Origin: Candidatus Coprenecus pullicola
GTDB lineage: Bacteria; Bacteroidota; Bacteroidia; Bacteroidales; UBA932
NCBI GenBank assembly: GCA_018711925.1
Contig: DVHR01000045.1
Location: forward strand, 1 to 36,002
Direction: 5' to 3'
Length of the DNA stretch: 36,002 nt
How positions within the stretch are numbered: the first letter of the stretch is position 1; each line of letters starts with the position of its first letter. A program made the translations under genes and the position numbers. The notes beneath the pieces were generated by a model. The model did no database searches and was not told the DNA's origin. It was given only the letters and a program-made list of their open reading frames with translations. Positions 23,371 through 30,546 of this stretch are shown piece after piece.

Positions 23371-26300
23371 TCAGATGTCCAGCATGTCCCGCAACTCTTC
23401 CAAAGTGATGGCCCGGCCTGAGCCCTGGCCTTCGAGGATGGCGTCGGCCAGGTCCCGCTTGGTCTTGTGGAGACGGAGAATCTTCTCCTCGATGGTGTGC
23501 TCCGAGATCAGATGGTAGACGGTGACGTTCTGCTGCTGGCCGATACGGTAGGCACGGTCTGTGGCCTGCTGCTCTACGGCGGGATTCCACCAGGGATCGA
23601 GGTGTATGACGTAGTTGGCACCGGTCAGGTTGAGACCCAGTCCTCCGGCCTTGAGGCTGATCAGGAAGATGTTGCGCTCGCCTTTCTGAAATGCGCCGAC
23701 CATCTCCGCCCGTCTGGTCACCGGTACGCTCCCGTCCAGATAGAAATATTCCGTACCCATGGCGTCGAGCTCCCCGCACACCCGTTTCAGGTAACTTGTG
23801 AACTGGCTGAATACCAGTATGCGGTTGCCGCCGGAGAGTATCTCGGAAGCCAGATCCATGAAAGCCTCGGTCTTGGAGGAACGTTCCAGGCCGGAGTTTC
23901 CGGTCAGGGCCGGATCGCAGGCTGCCATGCGCAGGCGGGTGATATCCGAGAGGATGTTGACGGATACTTTGTCGGAACTTTCCACGGCTTTCCGGGCACG
24001 CTCGCGCATGAGCTCGTATCCGGTCCGCTCGGAGTCGGACAGGACGATGCGCCGGATAATGTCGGTCTTTTCCGGCAGTTCCGCTGCCACTTCGGCCTTG
24101 GTCCGGCGCAGGATAAACGGGGATATGATACGGCGCAACTGCTGCCGGCGCATCCGGGAGTCCTCTTCTGACGCGGTGTTGATGAAGCGTTCTGCGAAGT
24201 GCTGATAGCTGCCCAGCAGACCGGGATTGAGGAACTGGAAGAGGCTCCACAGTTCTCCAAGGTAGTTCTGAACCGGAGTTCCGGTGAGTGTCAGGCGGCT
24301 CCGGGCGTGCAGGGACATGGCGGCAGCGGCAGTGGTGGAACTGCGGTTCTTGATGGTGTGGGCTTCGTCCAGGCAGACGGTGTTCCATCTGATGGCGGAC
24401 AGAGACTCCCGTTCAGTGGCCAGCAGTCTGTAAGAGGTCAGGACAATATCTCCGGCTACTGCGTTCTCCAGCAGGGCAGAGCGGTCGTCAGCGGAGTTGA
24501 GGATCCTGACATTCAGTCCAGGGGCGAAACGGGCGAGCTCGCTGCTCCAGTTGAGGACGACGGAAGCGGGGGCCACTACCAGGGACGGGCCTTCAGCAGC
24601 CTTGTACAGGAGAAATGCTATGGCCTGTACTGTCTTGCCCAGTCCCATGTCATCGGCCAGACAGCCTCCGGCACCCCAGTGGTCCAGACGGACCATCCAC
24701 CGGAAGCCGTCAGCCTGGTAGTCGCGGAGTACGGCCTGCAGTCCGGACGGTATCTCCGGCTGAAGTCCGGCGGCCTCCCTCATCGCCTTTTCCAACTTTT
24801 CGGGCCCTCCGTCGGAGGAAACGGCCATGCCCGAGCGGTGCAGGACAGATGCCAGCTGTCCTATCTGCAGGAGAGGAATACGGCTGCCTTTGCCGGAAGC
24901 CTGTTGCGATACGGCCTCGATTTTCCTCAGTTGCGACAGCAGGGACTCGGACAGTACCATGTACTCGTCATCTCCCAACCGGACGTATCTGCCGCCCACG
25001 GCCCCTGAGGCCACTGCCCGCATCAGGTCGTTGAGGGACAGGAGGCTGCCGTCACTCAGAGTTGCCTCTCCTTCGGCCTCGAACCATTTCTCCCCGGAGG
25101 TGAAATTGATACTGATCTGCCGCGAGATCAGTGTTCCCTTGATTCTCAAACTCTTGCCTTCCGGCCATTCAGCGCAGAAGTCCTCCTTCCGTTCCTGTAT
25201 GAACTCCAGCAGGGAAAGGAGACCGGCGGTGTCAAGTACGTATGAGGAGTTCTCATCATTCTGGTCGAGTCCCAGTTCATTTTCCAGAAAATCGGAAACC
25301 TCCCGCAGATTGTCTCTTTCACCCCTGATATTGCGCGTGAGTCTGTACCGCTGTTCTCCTGCCGTGTCGTTGTAAGTGCGTTCTCCTCTGCCGGGGTAGA
25401 ATGAGCGGGTGCTGCCCTCCAGCGGGTAAATCAGCAGGTTTGCGTGGTAACAGTCCTTGTCGGGAATCAGTCTGACGGTCAGACGGCATTGCCCGTCTTT
25501 CCATATGGCCCCGCCGCTTTCCCCACTGAACGGCGTGCGTACTTCCAGGATATTTTCCAATTTGATCATCAGCTCCTTCAGTGCTCCTGCCGCGGACTTG
25601 GGGTAGTGCGTTATCTGCATCAGACTCTCGATAACGGCTTTCTGCTGTTTGTCGATACGGACTGTCACGTAATGGGTGCTGTCCTTCGTGAGGATTCCGG
25701 CCGTCTTGGCATGGCCATGAAATACCGGTACGTTGGTGCTCAGGGCATATCCGGTCGGATCCTCCTTCAGGCATAGATACGGCTTCTCTTCCTCGATGCT
25801 GACCGGCTGATTGTCGCTGCTGTCCAGAAAGACTCTCGGGCATCCGGCCAGATAAGGCAATATCTCCTCGTGGGAGTAGCAGCTGCTTGGATAGTCCAGG
25901 GCGGAGGCGACAGTATGGTCGATTTCGTCCATATACGGCAGTGCCTTGTCCATGAAACTGCCCGCGCTTACGTTTCTGGGGGAGCTCCATCTGCCGCTCT
26001 TGAGCCACTCCTGCATCATGATACGGACATTGTAACGGTTGACGACATAGCAGATGCGCTGTTGCCGGACGGTCTGTCCGCCTTTTGCCTGCACTCTGTC
26101 CAGTCCGGAGGAGACTTCTGCCAGAAGATATTCCCACGGCTCCTTGGTGCTTATGGAGGAGAACAGAGGTTCGCCTCCGAAAATTCCGTGCAGCCGATCC
26201 CGGTCGGGGACATCCATGAACGGACTCAGCTCGTAGCGCAGCAGGGCGCACTTGGGCGGGTGAACAGCACCGGCATCCTTGAAGATGTTCTCAAGCGGGA

Positions 26301-27414
26301 CTTTCAGGCATCCTGCCAGCAGCATGGCGAAGGAGTTGTCAGCGGGGGCTCCGTAACGCCTTGCCCTGCGGACAGCGTATTCAATCATGTCGCTGCGATG
26401 CATTGTCGTACTGCCGATATATTCGGCGGCGGTGAATGCGGCGTTCAGTTCAGGGAGGTTCCCGGATTTGTTCTTGTTGAGGAACTGTGAGACTTTCTTC
26501 CGGGTCTCTTCGGTGTCCGCCATCTTGTATGCCGCAATCAGCAGCAGGCTCAGTATCGGGGTATAGTACAGATTCTTGTCCTTGCAGAGCTTGTTGCGCA
26601 TTTTCAGGGACTCGGAAAACAAGCGCAGACTCAGGTCGATATCCCTGCTGTAGAGTGCTTCGACGGCATCGGCTGCCTTGGACCAGAAGCTGCCGTTGTG
26701 GTATGCCGTCCCGGGGGCGGTACCGCAGAATATGTAACGGTACAGGCCGGTCATGTCCAAGAGCATGCACGTGCCGTCATTCCAGAACAGGCTTTTTGCG
26801 GCATACATGCCAGTCAGCAGCTGGTCGAGATCGGAGAACTGCTGCTCATCCAGTGTGTCGTAATCCAGACCGGTCTCAAGGAATACCTGCACCATTTTGG
26901 AGAAATTCTTGTCATCGAGAGACAGCACTCCTTTTTTGAATGCAGTGACGCGCCATACATCCATGAATACCGAATATTTCTGAGAAGGCGGCAGTATCAT
27001 CTTGTCCCACCTGACATGCTCCTCCATGCCGTTGAAAATGTACCTGGCTGTCTCCCACATCCACTCGCCGTAATTAGTCCTCCGTGGACTGATATTCCCG
27101 AACTCCGTAATCAGTCCGGGATGGAATTTCATCAGTCTGAACGCCATGGGAAAGAACAGCCGGCCCCGCAACTCTGTTTTTGTACCGTATGTGCTGAAAT
27201 CATAATTTTCTATAAGCCAGCCATCCCTGATCAGACTTCTGACTTGGTTAGAGAGCTTGCTGAAATTGAGGCTGTAGTAATTTGCGTATTTCCTCAAATT
27301 GTAATCGCTGATGTCCCCGCCGCTGAATGCGCAGAAGTGCAGTATCCTGGCAATGTCGTCTTGTATCCCGGTATCCAGCGGTTTCAGTTGCAGGAGGTAT
27401 TCTTCGGAAGTCAT
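23371..27414 (-). CDS. SNF2/Rad54-family DNA translocase-like ATPase
   Basis: The 1347-residue protein has a C-terminal two-lobe SNF2 motor. Its motifs are DDMGLGKT (motif I, near residue 920), LDEAHTIKNR (motif II, DEAH, near 1015), LTGTPVQNYLGELWSLF (motif III), and in the second lobe 'ISLKAGGLGLNLTGANYVIH' and 'ATDRAYRIGQQQNV' (motif VI region, near 1285). The first 850 or so residues have no domain I recognise; they look helical with beta-rich parts near 550-850. The start is ATG 27414: the promoter -7 element lies between it and the more upstream in-frame ATG 27480. The function is probably DNA or nucleoprotein remodelling; the gene stands alone, so no partner suggests a pathway. Confidence 0.9.
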   Translation of the reverse strand: MTSEEYLLQLKPLDTGIQDDIARILHFCAFSGGDISDYNLRKYANYYSLNFSKLSNQVRSLIRDGWLIENYDFSTYGTKTELRGRLFFPMAFRLMKFHPGLITEFGNISPRRTNYGEWMWETARYIFNGMEEHVRWDKMILPPSQKYSVFMDVWRVTAFKKGVLSLDDKNFSKMVQVFLETGLDYDTLDEQQFSDLDQLLTGMYAAKSLFWNDGTCMLLDMTGLYRYIFCGTAPGTAYHNGSFWSKAADAVEALYSRDIDLSLRLFSESLKMRNKLCKDKNLYYTPILSLLLIAAYKMADTEETRKKVSQFLNKNKSGNLPELNAAFTAAEYIGSTTMHRSDMIEYAVRRARRYGAPADNSFAMLLAGCLKVPLENIFKDAGAVHPPKCALLRYELSPFMDVPDRDRLHGIFGGEPLFSSISTKEPWEYLLAEVSSGLDRVQAKGGQTVRQQRICYVVNRYNVRIMMQEWLKSGRWSSPRNVSAGSFMDKALPYMDEIDHTVASALDYPSSCYSHEEILPYLAGCPRVFLDSSDNQPVSIEEEKPYLCLKEDPTGYALSTNVPVFHGHAKTAGILTKDSTHYVTVRIDKQQKAVIESLMQITHYPKSAAGALKELMIKLENILEVRTPFSGESGGAIWKDGQCRLTVRLIPDKDCYHANLLIYPLEGSTRSFYPGRGERTYNDTAGEQRYRLTRNIRGERDNLREVSDFLENELGLDQNDENSSYVLDTAGLLSLLEFIQERKEDFCAEWPEGKSLRIKGTLISRQISINFTSGEKWFEAEGEATLSDGSLLSLNDLMRAVASGAVGGRYVRLGDDEYMVLSESLLSQLRKIEAVSQQASGKGSRIPLLQIGQLASVLHRSGMAVSSDGGPEKLEKAMREAAGLQPEIPSGLQAVLRDYQADGFRWMVRLDHWGAGGCLADDMGLGKTVQAIAFLLYKAAEGPSLVVAPASVVLNWSSELARFAPGLNVRILNSADDRSALLENAVAGDIVLTSYRLLATERESLSAIRWNTVCLDEAHTIKNRSSTTAAAAMSLHARSRLTLTGTPVQNYLGELWSLFQFLNPGLLGSYQHFAERFINTASEEDSRMRRQQLRRIISPFILRRTKAEVAAELPEKTDIIRRIVLSDSERTGYELMRERARKAVESSDKVSVNILSDITRLRMAACDPALTGNSGLERSSKTEAFMDLASEILSGGNRILVFSQFTSYLKRVCGELDAMGTEYFYLDGSVPVTRRAEMVGAFQKGERNIFLISLKAGGLGLNLTGANYVIHLDPWWNPAVEQQATDRAYRIGQQQNVTVYHLISEHTIEEKILRLHKTKRDLADAILEGQGSGRAITLEELRDMLDI

Positions 27415-27433
27415 GTGCCATGCATTTAAAGTG

Positions 27434-27441
27434 CAAAGGTA
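27434..27441 (-). promoter_or_regulatory. Promoter -7 element of the SNF2 gene
   Basis: TACCTTTG on the minus strand matches TAnnTTTG and lies about 20 bp before ATG 27414. This placement excludes the in-frame ATG at 27480 as the start. The -33 is weak (TTTA at about 20 bp). Confidence 0.55.
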
Positions 27442-27778
27442 ATGATTATTTGTAAACAGGGGAGCGGTGTGTTTTTGCATATTTCAGATAATTAGCGACT
27501 TTCGTGTATTGCGTGATCTTTTCGGGCTGTTGTAAGGGGGTGAAAAGATCGGGAGTGTTTTGTATAGACCTGAGTGTTAGCGTCTTGTGAAAATGAGGTG
27601 CGGCACAGCTTACCGTTGCCAGGCCTGTCGGCTCCGAGTGCAGCAGACCTGTCTGCGCAGTGCTGCTCCGCTGTCTGTTGTCCGGCACTTGCTTCGGTCG
27701 GATATTCCGTTCGTTGCCGGGCCTTCCGTCCATCGTCGGGTTTCCGTTCATTGCCGGCCGGTCGGGCCGCCCGATGGC
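27442..27778. other. Intergenic region with a palindrome and a short tandem repeat
   Basis: No gene can be supported here. Frames on both strands have no recognisable protein signature and overlap repeats. Two structures stand out: inverted repeat GATCTTTTC (27515-27523) / GAAAAGATC (27542-27550) with an 18-nt spacer, and three degenerate 18-19 bp units of the type TTCCGTTCRTTGCCGG at 27705-27760. The region lies downstream of pgeF and upstream of the SNF2 promoter, all on the minus strand. Confidence 0.6.
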
Positions 27779-28579
27779 TTACGGATTGAGCATGATGGTG
27801 TTGACAGTGCGTCCGCAGGAGGGGCCTTCGCGGCGGGCGGAGAAGAAGCCGGGGTGGGTGTAGGTGTCGATGCCGACGGTGAGGATATGGCTGTCGGGGA
27901 CACCGGCCCGGATCAGTGTCAGGCGGACGGCTTCCCACAGGTCGATGTGCAGGCCGCCCTGCATCGTGCCGGGTATCTTAGGCCCCTGGTCCGAGATAAT
28001 CGGTCTGCCCATACCCGGCATGACGGCCTGCGCTCCGGATGATGGCTGTTCATCGTTCTTTCTGCATAAGGGGGAACCGGAGGAGTATGTTCCGGGGAGT
28101 CCGGCTTCCGGAAAGCCTGCGTCGAGGAAGGCCCGGGCGACTTCGGGACCGACCTGGAAGCTGTCGGGGCCTATGCCGGGACCGATAACCGCTAAGATGT
28201 CGGCATGGCGGGTTCCGAACTCGCTAGACATCGCGGACAGGGTCTTCTCCGCGATTTTCAGCACAGTGCCCTTCCAGCCGGAATGTACTGCCGCCACTGC
28301 CCGATGCACCGGGTCGTACATCAGCACGGGGATGCAGTCGGCAGTCCTGGCACCGATGGCCAATCCCGGCACGTCGGTTATCAGCGCGTCGAAACCTTCG
28401 AGGTCTTCCCGCGTGAGAGCCGCCGACCCGACGACGGCCACCCGGTCCCCGTGCACCTGATGCGCCTGTACCACAGGCATCGGAAGCACGGCGTCCCTGA
28501 GCGGGGAGAATGCCGTCACCCCCTCTGCCATATCATATTGCAGGAGGTCAGAACAGGAGTCTGGAAGTATCAGTCGCAT
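27779..28579 (-). CDS. pgeF: Peptidoglycan editing factor PgeF (YfiH/laccase-domain family)
   Basis: The 266-residue protein has the metal-site signatures of the YfiH family: 'QAHQVHGDRV' (H43), 'RTADCIPVLMYDP' (C82), 'AAVHSGWKG' (H99) and 'IGPGIGPDSFQVG'. Family members are variously described as a cytoplasmic purine nucleoside-cleaving enzyme and as a factor that edits wrong peptidoglycan precursors. Residues about 165-208 (rich in Gly, Pro, Ser) form an insertion where most members have a much shorter loop before 'HIDLWEAVRLTLI'. The start at 28579 follows a -7 element at 28609-28616. Confidence 0.9.
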   Translation of the reverse strand: MRLILPDSCSDLLQYDMAEGVTAFSPLRDAVLPMPVVQAHQVHGDRVAVVGSAALTREDLEGFDALITDVPGLAIGARTADCIPVLMYDPVHRAVAAVHSGWKGTVLKIAEKTLSAMSSEFGTRHADILAVIGPGIGPDSFQVGPEVARAFLDAGFPEAGLPGTYSSGSPLCRKNDEQPSSGAQAVMPGMGRPIISDQGPKIPGTMQGGLHIDLWEAVRLTLIRAGVPDSHILTVGIDTYTHPGFFSARREGPSCGRTVNTIMLNP

Positions 28580-28608
28580 ATATTCGTAAGGTTTACGTTT
28601 TGGTGGTA

Positions 28609-28616
28609 CAAAGATA
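28609..28616 (-). promoter_or_regulatory. Promoter -7 element of pgeF
   Basis: TATCTTTG on the minus strand lies 29 bp before the pgeF ATG. The -33 region shows no clear TTTG and reaches toward the repeat that starts at 28640. Confidence 0.5.
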
Positions 28617-28639
28617 TAATATCTAATTCACACCTTATA

Positions 28640-28818
28640 GTCCAACAAGAATGGCTTTCGAAAACATTTGATTTCAAGCACTTTTGAAAAAGATACTTGC
28701 TGGACCTGGGGTAAAATCGTCGTTTAGTGGCAAAATACGCGGGGTCCAGCAAGTCATTAAAACGTATATGCTTGATAATGATGGGAGTACATTTGGACGG
28801 TATGCTGGACATTGCAAA
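28640..28818. repeat. Double-hairpin repeat, copy 1 (diverged)
   Basis: It has four arms in order: GTCCAACAAG (28640-28649), CTTGCTGGAC (28696-28705), GTCCAGCA (28744-28751) and TGCTGGAC (28803-28810), forming two successive hairpins. It is the same 171-172 bp unit as copy 2, offset by 289-290 bp with almost no gaps. A minus-strand open frame (28812-28570, 80 aa) runs through it and is similar without gaps to the one through copy 2; I treat it as a consequence of the repeat. Confidence 0.7.
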
Positions 28819-28861
28819 TGCTCAAAAATAATAAATTATTTGGTTTGACAGCTTACCCTCC

Positions 28862-28905
28862 GGGGAAAGTGCTGGGATTTCCCGCGATTCCGGTGCACTT
28901 TCCCC
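28862..28905. repeat. 44-bp inverted repeat next to double-hairpin copy 2
   Basis: The left arm GGGGAAAGTG (28862-28871) and right arm CACTTTCCCC (28896-28905) are perfectly complementary. The 24-nt core starts CTGGGATTTCCCG and differs most from the other copies. With the linker and hairpin to its right it is the reverse complement of 4-137. Confidence 0.8.
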
Positions 28906-28928
28906 CGTGTCATGAGACTTCTTGGGAG

Positions 28929-29112
28929 GTCCAGCAGGGCATGCTTGGGGAAGTGCCTAGTATACAGGCACTCTGAAAAAGAGCATCTGCTGGACCCGGG
29001 GTAAAATGGCTGTTTTGTGGCAAAAAGCGGGCAGTCCAGCACATCACCAAAATGCATGAGCCTAACAATCAACGCAATACATTCAAGCAGTGTGTTGGAC
29101 ATTGTAAAAGTA
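28929..29112. repeat. Double-hairpin repeat, copy 2
   Basis: The arms are GTCCAGCAG (28929-28937) / CTGCTGGAC (28987-28995) and GTCCAGCACA (29034-29043) / TGTGTTGGAC (29091-29100, one G-T pair). The first hairpin contains an inner 21-nt palindrome around GTATAC (28952-28972), also present in the copy at 4-70. A conserved single-stranded-looking joint, GGGGTAAAAT then TGGCAAAA, separates the hairpins in both copies 1 and 2. Confidence 0.75.
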
Positions 29113-29184
29113 CTTATTAAGCCTGAGCCTGCCTTTTTCCTTCCACCTCCGGCACCTTCGCAAGAGAACCTAATATTGGCAAGG

Positions 29185-29252
29185 CCTATCCTCGACAGCA
29201 ATCAATCAATGAACTGTTATTTAATGCATAAGACAAAACAGTCGAGGATAGG
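29185..29252. repeat. 12-bp perfect inverted repeat with 44-nt spacer
   Basis: CCTATCCTCGAC (29185-29196) and GTCGAGGATAGG (29241-29252) are exact complements. Partial copies of the same motif follow at 29291-29299 (CCTATCCTC) and at about 29352 (AGGATAGG). The spacer is AT-rich. It is not flanked by an obvious target duplication. The rest of 29113-29613 holds no gene I can support. Confidence 0.65.
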
Positions 29253-29481
29253 AGTCATGATTTTCGCTTGTTTTAGCCGATTTCGCCCACCCCTATCCTC
29301 AGACGCATCCTTATAACTTACAAACACTCAAGATATTACTACAATTTGACACAGGATAGGTATCAGCCATCAGTTATCAACAGGCCATTTCATGCTTCTG
29401 ACCTACTTTTGAGAAAATTTTGGAAGCGGCTGTGCAGTCCGAAAAAATCGCCCTCGATTTACAACGTATTACAAAGCGAAG

Positions 29482-29518
29482 TGCACATTTGACCGTTTTT
29501 AAAATGCCCAAATGTGCA
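29482..29518. repeat. 10-bp perfect inverted repeat downstream of cutC
   Basis: TGCACATTTG (29482-29491) and CAAATGTGCA (29509-29518) flank a 17-nt spacer containing TTTTTAAAA. There is no T-run after the stem on either strand, so it is not a standard intrinsic terminator. It lies about 95 bp past the cutC stop. Confidence 0.6.
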
Positions 29519-29613
29519 GCATCAAACATAACACATTGATAATCAGATACGGCCTTCACACCACAGCCGTCACCCACCGCTCCCGCGGCACTTAAGGGGA
29601 AGGATGCGAGGGG

Positions 29614-30363
29614 CTACTGGTGCAGGGCAGTGATGGCGCGGCGGATTATTGACTCGTCACTATGGACCACCGCCTCTTCTTTCGCAATGCCGCCGAGAAC
29701 TCTCATGCCTGACTTGTGACGGACAGTGGCGGAAAAATGCAGTTCACTGACTCCGGTCAGCATCGCAAGCTCCCGGATATTATCGGGGTTGATACCGGAG
29801 CCCGGCATGATTGTCAGAGGCTTGCGGGCACTGCCTGTACGGTTGGCCATCATAGCCTGCATCCGGGCAATTGTCTCACGGCCTTCCCATGCAGTCGGAC
29901 AGCCGCCGGAAGTCAGCACACGGTCATAACCGAGCGAGGCCACTTCCTCAAGCGCGTCGAAGATATTGTCCGCGCAGTCTATCGCACGGTGAAACGTAGT
30001 CGAAAGGCCATGCCTGCGTGCCTCCTTCAGCCATTCCGCAGCCGCAGTCCTGTCCACTTTCGCATCAGCAGTCAATGCTCCCACCACGACACCCTGCACA
30101 CCGGCCTGGGCACAAAGGGCGATATCTCTCGTGACTGTCTCCACCTCATAGGACGAATACAGGAAATCACCTGATCTCGGGCGGACCAGCACATTGACAG
30201 CAATAGCAAGCGCGGCCCTTACTCCTTGAATCAGCCCGAAGGAAGGCGTAACCCCTCCGGCATCCAGTTCGGAACACAGTTCTATTCTCGCGGCACCTCC
30301 TCTCTGAGCCGCCAGTGCGCTCTCATATGACGGAGCGCATATCTCTATCGTATAATCCCGCAT
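29614..30363 (-). CDS. cutC: CutC family protein
   Basis: This 249-residue TIM-barrel protein belongs to the CutC family. It begins 'RDYTIEICAPSYESALAAQRGGAARIELC', continues with 'LDAGGVTPSFGLI' and 'VNVLVRPRSGDFLYS', and has the conserved 'TFHRAIDCADN' and 'RVLTSGGCPTAWEG' segments. CutC was linked to copper homeostasis in early work, but its biochemical activity is still unsettled. It is cytoplasmic. ATG 30363 is used; the codon before it is an in-frame GTG. It is transcribed from the duplicated promoter region 30384-30530. Confidence 0.93.
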   Translation of the reverse strand: MRDYTIEICAPSYESALAAQRGGAARIELCSELDAGGVTPSFGLIQGVRAALAIAVNVLVRPRSGDFLYSSYEVETVTRDIALCAQAGVQGVVVGALTADAKVDRTAAAEWLKEARRHGLSTTFHRAIDCADNIFDALEEVASLGYDRVLTSGGCPTAWEGRETIARMQAMMANRTGSARKPLTIMPGSGINPDNIRELAMLTGVSELHFSATVRHKSGMRVLGGIAKEEAVVHSDESIIRRAITALHQ

Positions 30364-30382
30364 CACTTATTGTTTTTATGCG

Positions 30383-30414
30383 CAAAAATACGCAGAAGCC
30401 GAGAGCAATGCAAA
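30383..30414 (-). promoter_or_regulatory. cutC proximal promoter with palindrome
   Basis: On the minus strand, TTTG (30414-30411), 20 bp, then TATTTTTG (30390-30383), a full consensus match, lies 20 bp before the ATG. The TTTG sits inside an inverted repeat (30405-30436; GCAATGCAAAT / ATTTGCACTGC, one mismatch), so a protein bound there would cover the -33 element. Confidence 0.75.
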
Positions 30415-30530
30415 TGAACTTGTTTATTTGCACTGCCGAGGCGTGAACAGTATTAATGACGAAGTCAAAAATACGCAGAAGCCGAGCGCAGCGCAAATTT
30501 ATTTGCGTTGCCGTGGTGCATGACGAAGTC
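30384..30530. repeat. Tandem duplication of the cutC promoter region
   Basis: Copy 1 (30384-30466, 83 bp) and copy 2 (30467-30530, 64 bp) both begin AAAAATACGCAGAAGCCGAG and end GACGAAGTC. Each carries a GCAAAT/ATTTGC palindrome with a loop of 10 or 2 nt. Copy 1 is longer through the larger loop and an extra segment before the end. Confidence 0.8.
30466..30497 (-). promoter_or_regulatory. cutC distal promoter with palindrome
   Basis: This is the second copy: TTTG (30497-30494), 20 bp, TATTTTTG (30473-30466). The palindrome here is 30488-30511 (GCAGCGCAAAT / ATTTGCGTTGC, 2-nt loop, one mismatch) and again contains the TTTG. It begins about 35 bp after the TlpA-like gene's stop. Confidence 0.65.
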
Positions 30531-30546
30531 AGACGCCGCTCGCTTG

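Noticed and set aside
23348..24388. Minus-strand frame of 346 codons inside the SNF2 gene
   Set aside because: Different frame of the same strand, with a His/Pro/Arg-rich product typical of out-of-frame reading; the SNF2 motifs are in the other frame.
27446..27751. Minus-strand 101-codon frame between pgeF and the SNF2 gene
   Set aside because: It overlaps the SNF2 promoter and a short tandem repeat and has no recognisable motif.
29017..29316. Plus-strand 99-codon frame and a minus-strand 66-codon frame (29377-29577)
   Set aside because: They cross inverted repeats and have no motif, promoter or ribosome-binding support.
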